In this document: positions 13,596-21,235 of the stretch, one piece after another | Layout: each line of letters opens with the position of its first letter | Position numbering within the stretch: position 1 is the first letter of the stretch | Virus record (IMG/VR): IMGVR_UViG_3300045120_000265 | Span: 1-27,606 of that record | Length of the DNA: 27,606 nucleotides | DNA from: a virus | Strand: one strand, 5' to 3' | Made by a program: the position numbers and the translations under genes | Notes under the pieces: model-generated | What the model was told of the DNA's origin: nothing | What the model saw: only the letters and a program-made list of their open reading frames with translations | The model's database searches: none

Positions 13596-13657
13596 CGGCT
13601 TGACACCGTTGTTGTTTCATTTGAATTTTACGGCCCTTCGAGGGCGGCGTTTTATCC

Positions 13658-13864
13658 ATGGAACCGGAGCAATTTCGGTCCCTTGCCATTGAGATATATG
13701 GCAAGTGGGGCCACCAACGTCACATGGCACGCGAGCATAAAGTCGCGCAAACTATCGTGCGGCGTTGGTGCCTTGGGCAACTGCCAATTCCACAAGAAGT
13801 CGTAGCAAGACTGCGTAAAGACGCAGCGAAGAAGCTAGGCGCGGTAGGCGATCTGCTCGCATGA
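13658..13864 (+). CDS. small helix-turn-helix protein
   Basis: A 68-residue protein, MEPEQFRSLAIEIYGKWGHQ onward. It has the same plan as the gene at 13277: a helix with IYGKWG, then a turn and recognition helix (HKVAQTIVRRWCLGQLPIP). It probably binds DNA. The stop overlaps the primase start as ATGA, so it is co-translated with the replication enzyme. Confidence 0.7.
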   Translation: MEPEQFRSLAIEIYGKWGHQRHMAREHKVAQTIVRRWCLGQLPIPQEVVARLRKDAAKKLGAVGDLLA

Positions 13865-16497
13865 CATCCACCCCCGCCCAGATCGAGTCCATCAGACAAA
13901 CCACGGACATCGTGGCACTGGTCCGGTCGAGCGTGAAGCTAACCCGCAAGGGCGACGTGTTCTGGGGGCTTTGTCCGTTTCATGGCCCGGAGAATACCGC
14001 GTCGTTCAAGGTCGATAACATCCGGCGCAGGTTTCACTGCTTCGCGTGCGGGGCCGATGGTGACGCCTTCAAATGGGTACAGGAAACTGAGCATCTGACA
14101 TTCCCCGAGGCGGTGGACTGGCTGAGCAACGGCCATGCGCCCAAGGTCAAAGCCAACGGTCACGCTGCACCCCATAAGCCGCCGCGCCCAACGCCGACGG
14201 CAATCATGCCTGTGCCGGCCGATGCTCCAGCGCCAGTGTTCGAGCACCCAAGACACGGCAAACCCAGCCAAACTTGGACTTACATGGGCAGCGCGGGCGA
14301 GCCGTTGGCCTATGTCGCGCGCTTCGACACGGCCGAAGGGAAAGAGATTATCCCTCGCGTCTACACCGCGACGGGCTGGCGCTGGCAGGGCTTACCTAAG
14401 CCGCGCCCGCTGTACGGGCTGGACCGCTTAGCCGCACGCCCTGACGCGCCTGTGGTCGTGGTCGAGGGCGAGAAATGTGCGGACGCGGCCGTTACGCTCT
14501 GCCCGAATCATGTGGTCGTGACGTGGTGCGGCGGCGTTGGTGCGGTCGAGTACACCGACTGGGCACCGCTGGCTGGCCGCAACGTGATGATCTGGCCGGA
14601 TGCCGACGATCCCGGCGTTAAGGCTGCGCACGCGATCAGGCAAATCTTAGGGAAGCAAGCCAAGACGGTTATGCCGCCGGATGATGCCGCGAAGGGCTTT
14701 GATGCTGCCGACGCGCTGGCCGAGGGCTGGGACTGGCCGCGCGTCCAAGACTGGCTCCTTCGCCGCCGCATCGGCGAGCCCCACGTCCATCGGCCGAAGA
14801 AGGAGAAGAAAGCTCGCGGCCCAATCCCCGAATCGGACAGCGACGGCGCCGATCCTATGCAGGGCGAAGGACTGCCCGCGCCGCTGCCGGAGCCGGAAGG
14901 TTGGCCGTTTCAGGTTTTAGGCCACTATCGCGGAACGCATTTTTATCTTCCGAACTCGGGCGGCACGATCATTACCCTATCTGCGTCGGCACATGTCCCA
15001 AAGAATTTTTACGATCTGGCCCCGCTAAACTTTTGGGAAGCCCAGTTCGGATGCAGGGAGCGGGCCGGGTGGGAAGCGGCGGCAAACGCGCTGATACAAA
15101 CCTCACTGAGGGTCGGCATCTATGACCAAACGCGGCTCCGCGGGCGCGGCGCATGGTGGGACGATGGCCGGGTCGTGGTTCACCTGGGAGATCGCCTAGT
15201 CGTGGACGGGATAGTGACGCCGATCCGCCAACATAAATCCGACTACTTTTACGAAGTCGGGGCCAAGATCAAATTTGCCTCGGGGCAACCACTCTCGAAC
15301 GCCGAGGCGTCGAAGCTGCTGGACCTCTGCAAGATGCTGGCATGGGAGCGCCCACTATCCGCCTACCAGCTCGCGGGCTGGATTGCCGGAGCACCGATCT
15401 GCGGCGCGTTGAAATGGCGCCCACATATTTTCGTGTCGGGAGTCGCAGGCGCGGGGAAAAGTTGGATTTATCAAAACATCATCGTGCGGGCGATCGGAAA
15501 CGCAGGATGGCCCCTTGCTTCCAGCGTCACTGAGCCAGGCATCCGCCGCGTTCTTGGGTCTGATGCGCTACCAGTTATGATTGACGAACTTGAAGCAAGA
15601 GACGAGCGCGGAGTTCAGCGCGTCGAGGGCATCATGGGCTTGATGCGCTATTCGTCCAGCGAAACCGATGCGATCATCGTCAAGGGCACACAGGGCGGCG
15701 GCGGCGTCGATATGTTCCGCATCCGCTCGATGTTCTGCATCTTGGCGATTGGTTCGATCATCAAGGACTATGCCGACACAACACGCATCAGCACCTTGTC
15801 GCTCAAGGCAGTAGCTGGCGCGGCAGGCGCCGAGCGCTTCGCGCGTATCGAAAGCGCAACGCGAGAGCTGCTGACCGATGATTGGATCGACCGATTGCAC
15901 TCGCGGATTGTCGGGCTCATTCCAGTGATTCGCCATAATGCTGAAGTGTTCGCGGTAGCGGGCGCGCAAGTCCTCGATACGAGGCGTTTGGGCGATCAGA
16001 TCGGAACGCAACTCGCCCTGGCTTACGCACTGACCAGCATAAAACAAATCACGCCAGCCGATGCAAAAGCGTGGCTTGAAAGTCAGGACTGGACAGAGGA
16101 GCGCGAAATCACCCAGGACACCGACGGGCCGATGTGCTTGGCGAAAATACTTGAGCACCAAATCTCGGTCGAGACCGCAGGGCGCGGATCGGTCAAGCGC
16201 ACCATCGGCGAACTGATCGTGCTGTCGCGCCACACGATGTACCAAACGGACGAATTTATCTCATCCGACACCGCAGGCTCAGCGCTGAAGCGGCACGGGA
16301 TTGCCCCCATGAAAGGCGACTATGAGGGGTTTGTGGCTATCTCGAACACACACTCGGCCATCGGAAAAATTCTGTACGACACGCCGTGGGCAAGCAATTG
16401 GAGCCGCCGGCTGGCCGTGATTCCCGAAGCACTCAAGCACGATAAGGCGATCTATTTTGCCGGGACCGTCAGCCGCGCCGTGCTGGTTAAGGTTTAA
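13861..16497 (+). CDS. primase-helicase (CHC2 zinc finger, TOPRIM, ATPase)
   Basis: An 878-residue replication protein. Residues 1-90 form a CHC2 zinc-binding primase domain with ligands C38, H41, C60 and C63 (CPFH and CFAC). A Pro-rich linker leads to a TOPRIM-like region (VVVVEGEKCADAA with E202, and IWPDADDPG with D247 and D249) expected to hold catalytic metal. After a second linker (310-345), residues 350-700 resemble the DUF927-type helicase: Walker A GVAGAGKSW at 527-534 and Walker B VMIDELEARD near 572-581. It would synthesise primers and unwind the phage fork. Convergent stop codons overlap with rusA (TTAA). Confidence 0.92.
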   Translation: MTSTPAQIESIRQTTDIVALVRSSVKLTRKGDVFWGLCPFHGPENTASFKVDNIRRRFHCFACGADGDAFKWVQETEHLTFPEAVDWLSNGHAPKVKANGHAAPHKPPRPTPTAIMPVPADAPAPVFEHPRHGKPSQTWTYMGSAGEPLAYVARFDTAEGKEIIPRVYTATGWRWQGLPKPRPLYGLDRLAARPDAPVVVVEGEKCADAAVTLCPNHVVVTWCGGVGAVEYTDWAPLAGRNVMIWPDADDPGVKAAHAIRQILGKQAKTVMPPDDAAKGFDAADALAEGWDWPRVQDWLLRRRIGEPHVHRPKKEKKARGPIPESDSDGADPMQGEGLPAPLPEPEGWPFQVLGHYRGTHFYLPNSGGTIITLSASAHVPKNFYDLAPLNFWEAQFGCRERAGWEAAANALIQTSLRVGIYDQTRLRGRGAWWDDGRVVVHLGDRLVVDGIVTPIRQHKSDYFYEVGAKIKFASGQPLSNAEASKLLDLCKMLAWERPLSAYQLAGWIAGAPICGALKWRPHIFVSGVAGAGKSWIYQNIIVRAIGNAGWPLASSVTEPGIRRVLGSDALPVMIDELEARDERGVQRVEGIMGLMRYSSSETDAIIVKGTQGGGGVDMFRIRSMFCILAIGSIIKDYADTTRISTLSLKAVAGAAGAERFARIESATRELLTDDWIDRLHSRIVGLIPVIRHNAEVFAVAGAQVLDTRRLGDQIGTQLALAYALTSIKQITPADAKAWLESQDWTEEREITQDTDGPMCLAKILEHQISVETAGRGSVKRTIGELIVLSRHTMYQTDEFISSDTAGSALKRHGIAPMKGDYEGFVAISNTHSAIGKILYDTPWASNWSRRLAVIPEALKHDKAIYFAGTVSRAVLVKV

Positions 16498-16925
16498 GGC
16501 TCAGCGCCAAATCGTCTGATTTCCACGCGGCAGCCCTGTGCGGAAGCGCACCAGGCCAGTGTGATTTTTCTAACATACCGCCTATCATCCCCCTCGATGA
16601 CCTGATGCTCAACGCACAGGTCCAAAACGGCCTTGGCGAGTCCGTCAAGATCCAGCCGGCGCGCGTGCTGGGGTTCCTCAAAAGTAAGGGTGACGTCTAC
16701 TTTTCCAAAAACACAGCCTAAACGCTGCCTCATCAGTTCCAAACCAGCCAAAAACCGCCATTTTTTGTAGACGTCGGTTATTGCCCGACCACCGCGCTGT
16801 CCTGGCACATTGAAGAACAGATTGTTGAGCGACGGCGGGAACGGCAACACGAGCACAACTTGATCCGCAGGCTTCCGCCATGGCCGTAACGCGGCCTCTT
16901 TCATCTGGAGCTGGGCGCGCGTCAT
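16494..16925 (-). CDS. rusA: RusA-family Holliday junction resolvase
   Basis: A 143-residue protein of the RusA endodeoxyribonuclease family, which cuts Holliday junctions and branched replication intermediates before packaging. The typical entry motif LPFPPSLNNLFF is at residues 27-38. The acidic active-site region is ARRLDLDGLAKAVLDL, with D92 and D94, followed by EGDDRRYV with D113 and D114. Length fits the family. It is the last gene of the minus-strand block that begins with the methyltransferase, and it converges on the primase with overlapping stops. Confidence 0.88.
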   Translation of the reverse strand: MTRAQLQMKEAALRPWRKPADQVVLVLPFPPSLNNLFFNVPGQRGGRAITDVYKKWRFLAGLELMRQRLGCVFGKVDVTLTFEEPQHARRLDLDGLAKAVLDLCVEHQVIEGDDRRYVRKITLAWCASAQGCRVEIRRFGAEP

Positions 16926-16936
16926 GGCGGCGTTTC

Positions 16937-17326
16937 CTATAGATTTGGTGCGCGACGTTTTGTTGAGGCTTTGAGCTTATTGACATAGCGCCTGGCGCCG
17001 TCGTGAAAGTACCCCATGCAGGCCCATGACTTCGGCCAGAACTCCGCATATTGATACGCCCGCCCCCGGTAGGGCTTAAGCGATTTTCTGCCGCCCAACC
17101 CTTTGAAGAAACCATGCGGCACCCAGCACAACGCTTCGTCGGGTTTGTTGAAATGCCGCACCGACCGAAGCGACTTGTAGTGCCGATTGCGAGCCAATTC
17201 CTCGCCGTGCTTTAGCGGGTAAAAACCGTCAGTCGAGACAATCCCCCAAAAGCGGAAGTCGTCCATCGCGTCCTGATGGCTATGCCGCCTATACGGCCAA
17301 TTAAGAACGGGGCGGTATTGGTCCAT
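16937..17326 (-). CDS. hypothetical protein
   Basis: A 129-residue, aromatic and basic protein (MDQYRPVLNWPYRRHSHQDA at the start, YQYAEFWPKSWACMGYF later). There are many Tyr, Trp, Phe, Arg and Lys residues and no recognisable motif or membrane segment. It lies 11 bp upstream of rusA in the same operon, which suggests a DNA-related role, by context only. Confidence 0.65.
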   Translation of the reverse strand: MDQYRPVLNWPYRRHSHQDAMDDFRFWGIVSTDGFYPLKHGEELARNRHYKSLRSVRHFNKPDEALCWVPHGFFKGLGGRKSLKPYRGRAYQYAEFWPKSWACMGYFHDGARRYVNKLKASTKRRAPNL

Positions 17327-17337
17327 CGGTTCGGGGT

Positions 17338-17568
17338 CTATCGCTCAGTTTGTGAAAGGGCTGTTTCGATCAGGGAAACGCGACCGCCGGCATCTACGCC
17401 TAACCCGGCGAGGGTCGCCTTCGCGGCTTGGCACGCACCGCGCAATAGCTCCAGCTCATCGGCGGCGCGGCGCAAGAGCGCTACATCGCCACCGTTTAGA
17501 TGGTCGTGCTCAGAGGCCAGAAAACGGAGGCTGGTGGCGGTGCTCATAGTTCGGCGTCTATTGGACAT
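17338..17568 (-). CDS. small helical hypothetical protein
   Basis: A 76-residue helical protein (LRRAADELELLRGACQAAKA). The ATG at 17568 overlaps the end of the upstream gene; an alternative ATG at 17547 would remove seven residues. Neither has a strong ribosome-binding site. Function is unknown. Confidence 0.55.
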   Translation of the reverse strand: MSNRRRTMSTATSLRFLASEHDHLNGGDVALLRRAADELELLRGACQAAKATLAGLGVDAGGRVSLIETALSQTER

Positions 17569-17803
17569 TTGCCAAGACGCCGCCCCAGATGACCTTTTCG
17601 GCCTCCTCCTGGGTTAGCGCCCTGACGTTATCATTGTATTGATTGCACTCGGGCCGGTAGCCATCACTGATGCGAAAGGCGACCGATGTTTTTGAATCGT
17701 GGGCGTAGGGTGCGCCGAGAAAAATGTCACCGGCTTTCATCCCGAACCGGGCGTCGTCCCTCTTGAGCACGTACAGCGAATAATCGCTCAGCTTGTTGCG
17801 CAT
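17558..17803 (-). CDS. hypothetical phage protein
   Basis: An 81-residue protein (NKLSDYSLYVLKRDDARFGM, then AGDIFLGAPYAHDSKTSVAF) with a beta-rich first half and an acidic helix near the end (LTQEEAEKVIWGG). No family is recognised. Its start overlaps the upstream gene by 16 bp. Confidence 0.65.
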   Translation of the reverse strand: MRNKLSDYSLYVLKRDDARFGMKAGDIFLGAPYAHDSKTSVAFRISDGYRPECNQYNDNVRALTQEEAEKVIWGGVLANVQ

Positions 17804-18084
17804 TGTCTGGCCTCCGTTTTCAACCGCTCAATCTCAGCTTCAAGCTTGCGGCTTTCTTCCCATGAGAGCGTGCGGACGCTTGTACTGTGCGTCCGGCCCG
17901 TGCTCCAGCAAAGATCATCCGTGACCCAATAGCCGCCCGAGCCGTTGTAGCCTTTGATCGTGGTGAACCAGTTCCACCACATCTCGCGCCCGTCCACATG
18001 GGACTTCCACGTCGCACTCTGTTTTGACAGTGCGCGCGTGCCTATCTCCAGGCATTCAGGGCGTTCGGTGCGAAGATCAAGCAT
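17788..18084 (-). CDS. hypothetical phage protein downstream of the methyltransferase
   Basis: A 98-residue protein from ATG 18084. A TTG at 18096 that overlaps the methyltransferase stop would add four residues and is possible. The middle is Trp-rich (GREMWWNWFTTIKGYNGSGG) and the end is a charged helix (EESRKLEAEIERLKTEARQ), probably a coiled coil. Function is unknown. Confidence 0.6.
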   Translation of the reverse strand: MLDLRTERPECLEIGTRALSKQSATWKSHVDGREMWWNWFTTIKGYNGSGGYWVTDDLCWSTGRTHSTSVRTLSWEESRKLEAEIERLKTEARQCATS

Positions 18085-18092
18085 GGCGGGCG

Positions 18093-19034
18093 TCAAAAGT
18101 AGTTTTGGGTTTCAGCGGCCATTATGGCTTCGCCGATGATTTGCGGGATTTGCGGGACGACGGCATTTCCGAGGCTCCTAAGACGGTCCACCCTGCCGGG
18201 AACCCCATGAGCCACTCTACCCACGTCGGGTTCAGTTGCCCACCATTCCCTTCCAGAGCGATCTTGTCGTTCAGGTTGCGCGTGCCCTGGCGGCGCTCCC
18301 AATGCGCTTTCGAGCCCGAGCGATAGTCTCTCGCTGTCGGCGTCGGGTACATCGCGGCCATGCTCGAAAGGCTCGGAGAGTTGCGCCGACGTTCCGCGGG
18401 GCAGTCCGCAGTCGCTCGCGCCGTTGGCGTCGGCCACATCTTCACAGCCTGGGCCAAATCGACCTGAACCTTCTTGCCATTGTGATAGGCCGTCCGCCCA
18501 CGCCAATCGTTGACGTGCGCCACCGATCGTCCGCCGTTCGGGACCATGGGGGTAGGCCACAATCCAAACTCGGTCTCGTCTGTGAGGGGCACCAACGGCG
18601 GAAGCTGGAATGCATTGCCATTCCGCATCAAACCCGATCTTGGCCAAGTCTCTGAGAACCGTTTCCAGCCCTCTAGTAAGCAGCGCTGAGACGTTCTCCA
18701 CGATTGCATATCGTGGTCGTAGCTCGCCAATGAGGCGGGCGTATTCGCGCCATAGGCCGCTGCGCTCGCCCTCAATGCCAGCCTGTCGGCCGGCAGCGCT
18801 GATGTCCTGGCAGGGGAAGCCTCCGCAGATGATCTCGGGATCAATTCCATCTGCTCGGAGTCGTTCGGCTGTGAGAGCTCGCACGTCGTCGTAGGCGGGG
18901 ACGTTGGGCCAGTGTTTTCGGAGGACGGCGCGGCAGTAAGGATCAATCTCGCAGAATGCGACAGTTCGCATCCCGGCCCGCTCGAGCCCGAGACTGAATC
19001 CGCCAATTCCGCTGAAGAGGTCCAGTACACGCAT
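18093..19034 (-). CDS. C5 cytosine DNA methyltransferase
   Basis: A 313-residue enzyme that transfers a methyl group from SAM to cytosine C5 in DNA. Motif I is DLFSGIGGFSLGLERAG (residues 5-21). Motif IV is GGFPCQDIS with catalytic C75. Motif VI is the ENV at 113-115 (IVENVSALL). Motif VIII is CIPASAVGAPHRRDRVW. Motif X is LGNAVVPQI near the end, and a Gly/Asp-rich target-recognition region lies between VIII and X. ATG 19034 has CGGAG upstream and begins right at motif I; a longer frame from 19085 is unlikely. No matching restriction enzyme is visible, so it probably protects phage DNA or changes expression. A second long frame runs through it. Confidence 0.92.
   Translation of the reverse strand: MRVLDLFSGIGGFSLGLERAGMRTVAFCEIDPYCRAVLRKHWPNVPAYDDVRALTAERLRADGIDPEIICGGFPCQDISAAGRQAGIEGERSGLWREYARLIGELRPRYAIVENVSALLTRGLETVLRDLAKIGFDAEWQCIPASAVGAPHRRDRVWIVAYPHGPERRTIGGARQRLAWADGLSQWQEGSGRFGPGCEDVADANGASDCGLPRGTSAQLSEPFEHGRDVPDADSERLSLGLESALGAPPGHAQPERQDRSGREWWATEPDVGRVAHGVPGRVDRLRSLGNAVVPQIPQIIGEAIMAAETQNYF
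18122..19030 (-). other. 302-codon second frame inside the methyltransferase gene
   Basis: The same strand has another frame open for 302 codons, from GTG 19030 to the stop at 18122, almost the whole methyltransferase. Its translation has segments I recall from many database proteins: RFSETWPRSGLMRNG, FGLWPTP, WPTPTARATAD, and LNPTWVEWLMGFPAGW. These correspond to methyltransferase motifs VI-X read in the other phase. It may be a by-product of a conserved gene in GC-rich DNA, or an overprinted second gene. Translation is unproven; the methyltransferase frame is the certain one. Confidence 0.35.
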
Positions 19035-19046
19035 CAATGCTCCGTA

Positions 19047-19066
19047 GGCTGCCAATTTAGGCAGCC
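19047..19066. promoter_or_regulatory. perfect palindrome in the methyltransferase leader
   Basis: GGCTGCC (19047-19053) and GGCAGCC (19060-19066) form a perfect 7-bp inverted repeat around AATTTA, 12 bp before the methyltransferase start. It could be an operator for autoregulation, which is common for C5 methyltransferases, or an RNA hairpin that limits translation. Confidence 0.5.
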
Positions 19067-19075
19067 CGCGGACGA

Positions 19076-19125
19076 TTGTCCACACACAAAACTACAGAAT
19101 TTCTATAATCTACTTTTGTCCACAC
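19076..19125. promoter_or_regulatory. divergent promoter region with two DnaA-box-like sequences
   Basis: TTGTCCACAC occurs at 19076-19085 and 19116-19125, exactly 40 bp apart. Its first nine bases differ from the DnaA box TTATCCACA at one position. A perfect TATAAT lies between them at 19104-19109, pointing toward the recombinase, without a good -35. The region separates the leftward methyltransferase operon from the rightward recombinase. It may be co-regulated or DnaA-responsive. Confidence 0.5.
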
Positions 19126-19171
19126 GGAAAATGGATAGATTTGGATTTTCCGGCGTGCTACACCTTTGCTA

Positions 19172-19834
19172 ATGAAACACGACAAAACCGCGAAATTCAC
19201 CCCGCCGCCGCCCAGGAAGGGCGATTACATCGGCTATGCGCGGGTCTCGACGCAGGAACAAATCCTCGATCTCCAGCTTGATGCGCTCAAAAAAGCGGGC
19301 TGCGTCAACATCTACGAGGAGAAGGCGTCGGCCGGCGGCAAGACAAAACGCCCGCAACTCGACCTCGCCATCAAGGAATTGCAGCCAGGCGATACGCTGG
19401 TCGTGTGGCGTCTCGACCGCCTCGCGCGCGGCATGGACGAGTTCTACACCCGGATGCGGGCAATCCGCGGCGCTGGGGCCGAGTTCAAAAGCCTCACGGA
19501 AAACTTCGATTTTACAACGGCTATGGGCGAGTTCGTCCTTATCATCCTGGCTGCCGTCGCCCAGCTTGAGCGCCAGCTCACACAGTACCGGACCAAGGCG
19601 GGCCTGGATGTTGCCCGCGCCAAGGGCAAGAAGCTCGGCGCCGAGGCGAAGATCAACGACGCCATGAAGCTGCGGATTCAGAAGAAAGCTGCGCTCGAAG
19701 GCAAAGCGAAGATGACCCTGCAAGCGATCGCGGACGGCGAGGACATCGCCCTATCTTCGATCTTCAACGTTTTCAAAGGCGGCAGGAAGGCCATCGCGAA
19801 ATGGCGACCTGTCAAGAAACCCGTAGCTAAGTGA
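19172..19834 (+). CDS. serine recombinase, resolvase/invertase family
   Basis: A 220-residue small serine recombinase. The catalytic segment GYARVSTQEQ (residues 21-30) carries S26 with R24. The conserved VVWRLDRLARGM supplies further active-site Arg residues, and the long helix region (LIILAAVAQLERQL) mediates dimerisation. A C-terminal helix-turn-helix (MTLQAIADGEDIALSSIFNV) would recognise DNA. ATG 19172 is preferred to an in-frame TTG at 19166. It could resolve multimers, invert DNA or act as integrase; its size fits resolvases better than large serine integrases. Divergent from the methyltransferase. Confidence 0.92.
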   Translation: MKHDKTAKFTPPPPRKGDYIGYARVSTQEQILDLQLDALKKAGCVNIYEEKASAGGKTKRPQLDLAIKELQPGDTLVVWRLDRLARGMDEFYTRMRAIRGAGAEFKSLTENFDFTTAMGEFVLIILAAVAQLERQLTQYRTKAGLDVARAKGKKLGAEAKINDAMKLRIQKKAALEGKAKMTLQAIADGEDIALSSIFNVFKGGRKAIAKWRPVKKPVAK

Positions 19835-19846
19835 GGAGCCAGAAAA

Positions 19847-20050
19847 ATGAAGCGGACAGCGCAAGAGATTGTCAGCGTCATGGATAAGTTGAGCGACGTT
19901 GCCGTGATTAATCGAGGGCGCGCACTCCCCCATGCTGAGTTTCAAGATCGTCTGTGGCAGAAAATTGATCTTGTTGCTGAGTGCGTCCGCGACCTTGCTA
20001 GGATCGAAGCCGAGCGCTCGCGTTCCATTTCTTCAACCTCCAACGGATGA
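19847..20050 (+). CDS. small hypothetical protein
   Basis: A 67-residue helical, charged protein (TAQEIVSVMDKLSDVAVINR, then DLVAECVRDLARIEAERSR). GAGGAG lies about 8 nt before ATG 19847. It follows the recombinase closely and its stop region leads into the next gene. Function is unknown. Confidence 0.65.
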   Translation: MKRTAQEIVSVMDKLSDVAVINRGRALPHAEFQDRLWQKIDLVAECVRDLARIEAERSRSISSTSNG

Positions 20051-20058
20051 GAAGGCCG

Positions 20059-20244
20059 ATGACCCGCAACGTAGCCGAAGCCGCGAAGCGCATCCTCAGC
20101 ATGAGCGATGACGAGATTGCTCTGTTCGCGAAGCGCGACCCGGACATGATCCGCGACATCGCGCGCCCGCGTGCGCCGTACCCCGTCATCGAACTGGCCG
20201 ACGATTGGAATGTGATGCTTGCGCCAATTCAACCCTCTACATAG
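20059..20244 (+). CDS. small hypothetical protein
   Basis: A 61-residue helical protein (NVAEAAKRILSMSDDEIALF). ATG 20059 is preferred because GAGAAGG lies just before it, in a cassette that recurs before 21884; ATG 20047 is possible and overlaps the upstream stop. The last codons, encoding QPST and the stop, are part of a 23-bp repeat shared with 25524-25546. No function is known. Confidence 0.65.
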   Translation: MTRNVAEAAKRILSMSDDEIALFAKRDPDMIRDIARPRAPYPVIELADDWNVMLAPIQPST

Positions 20245-20251
20245 GACGAGC
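20229..20251 (+). repeat. 23-bp exact repeat, copy 1 (second copy at 25524-25546)
   Basis: The two copies are identical over 23 bp, beginning TCAACCCTCTACATAGG and ending with a ribosome-binding segment GACGAGC. Each is followed by a GTG start. Both also supply the last codons (QPST, stop) of an upstream reading frame. The pattern suggests a duplicated gene junction rather than a chance match. Confidence 0.8.
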
Positions 20252-20255
20252 GCCC

Positions 20256-20591
20256 GTGAGCGACGGAAAATGCTTTGAGTGCGAGACGCCGCTGGTTCCG
20301 TGGTGCCCTAAGTGCAACGCGCCAGAGGTGGCGGGCAATGTCTTCTACGGCTGGCTGGACGATCCGACGCAAAGCGTGCCGAGCTACGATCCGCCCCATA
20401 ACGCGCCATGCCCTTTTTGCGGTCTGCCCGTCCACGCTGATGACGTGCGGACGCACTGTGTAATGTATCAAGGCCAATATGCGGCACGCTCGTATTTCTA
20501 TCGCACGCATCGAACGTGCGCCGAAAAAGACCCGACGCACACCGCCATGGACGGCTTTGTTCTCGACATGATCGCGCGCAATGGCGACTAA
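20256..20591 (+). CDS. zinc-finger-rich phage protein
   Basis: A 111-residue protein starting at GTG 20256 behind AGGACGAG. Three Cys pairs are visible: CFEC (residues 6-9), CPKC (18-21) and CPFC (51-54), with further Cys and His residues at THCVMY and HRTCAE. It should bind two or more zinc ions, like small rubredoxin or zinc-ribbon proteins. The role is unknown. The longer upstream frame is rejected because the repeated ribosome-binding cassette marks the GTG. Confidence 0.7.
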   Translation: MSDGKCFECETPLVPWCPKCNAPEVAGNVFYGWLDDPTQSVPSYDPPHNAPCPFCGLPVHADDVRTHCVMYQGQYAARSYFYRTHRTCAEKDPTHTAMDGFVLDMIARNGD

Positions 20592-20760
20592 AGTGAAATG
20601 GACGGCAGCGCTGATGAAGCGCATTGTCGAGATGCGTGGCGAGGGACTGTCACCGAGCCAAATCCGCTTTGCGTTGTTCGATGAGCTTGGAGCCGTCCCG
20701 TCGCGCAAAGCTATCGTTTCTGCCCTTGCGCGGGCAGAGTTGCAACCTGACCATACCTAG
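20581..20760 (+). CDS. GcrA-like small helix-turn-helix protein
   Basis: A 59-residue protein. The pattern WTAALMKRIVEMRGEGLSPS, then QIRF and PSRKAIVSALARAEL, follows the N-terminal helix-turn-helix of GcrA (W-T, helix, G-L-S-x-S-x-I, then S-R-x-A-V/I). GcrA is an alphaproteobacterial regulator that works with CcrM-methylated GANTC sites and sigma70. It starts at ATG 20581, overlapping the previous gene by 11 bp. The C-terminal sigma-binding part of GcrA is missing, so it could act as a decoy or a simple repressor. Assignment is from pattern only. Confidence 0.6.
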   Translation: MATKVKWTAALMKRIVEMRGEGLSPSQIRFALFDELGAVPSRKAIVSALARAELQPDHT

Positions 20761-20817
20761 CTAGGAGATGAGACAAGATTATGGGCCTTTCGCACAAGCG
20801 GATAACAGCCGGCCGCG

Positions 20818-21051
20818 TTGCGAGCCGCGCTGGAAGGGTTGGAGATATTCCGGCCGAGGCCCACCAACCTTTTCCGCGTGGGATTTCTGATGTGCTCGGT
20901 TTTGCCAGCGGCGCGAACGCCGGGCAAAGTGGTTACGATCTTCAGCGCGAGCGAGTTTTTCTTTGAAGGCATCCGGTTTGATCCTGGCACTTACGAAATT
21001 CGCAAGGTGCCGGAGAAAGCCAAAAGTTCCGAAAGCGAACCACCTTTTTAA
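20818..21051 (+). CDS. uncertain small protein, start unclear
   Basis: The frame gives up to 77 residues with a protein-like C-terminal half (GKVVTIFSASEFFFEGIRFD, then PGTYEIRKVPEKA). The first codon would be TTG 20818 with no clear ribosome-binding site. An ATG at 20781 in another frame, reading MGLSHKRITAGRVASR, sits closer to GGAG, so a frameshift between the two frames is possible. The stop lies just before a strong ribosome-binding site for the next gene. Confidence 0.45.
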   Translation: MRAALEGLEIFRPRPTNLFRVGFLMCSVLPAARTPGKVVTIFSASEFFFEGIRFDPGTYEIRKVPEKAKSSESEPPF

Positions 21052-21061
21052 GGAGTTTTCA

Positions 21062-21235
21062 ATGGGCCAAACCGACAACCGCGCGTTGGGCATCATCTCG
21101 CCAGAAGCGAGGGAGCGGATTCGCGCCTGCCATCACGAACACACCAACGGCGTCGGGCACGGTTATGCACATTGTCAGGACTGCGGCGCGCTCTTGCCTG
21201 ATGAAGACCCTGACCTATTGGCGAAATGCCCATGA
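21062..21235 (+). CDS. small Cys/His protein
   Basis: A 57-residue protein from ATG 21062, preceded by a strong TTTAAGGAGTTTTC leader that recurs before 22317. It contains CHHEH and HCQDCG, a likely zinc site. Its stop overlaps the next start as ATGA. An upstream in-frame extension is rejected because the leader marks the start. Function is unknown. Confidence 0.7.
   Translation: MGQTDNRALGIISPEARERIRACHHEHTNGVGHGYAHCQDCGALLPDEDPDLLAKCP

Noticed and set aside
13613-13628. Second parS-like sequence (TGTTTCATTTGAATTT)
   Set aside because: Only 11 of 16 positions match and the palindrome is broken, so it may be chance in an AT-rich gap.
15568-16245. 225-codon minus-strand frame inside the primase-helicase
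   Set aside because: Antisense shadow of a well-supported ATPase domain with no protein motif of its own.
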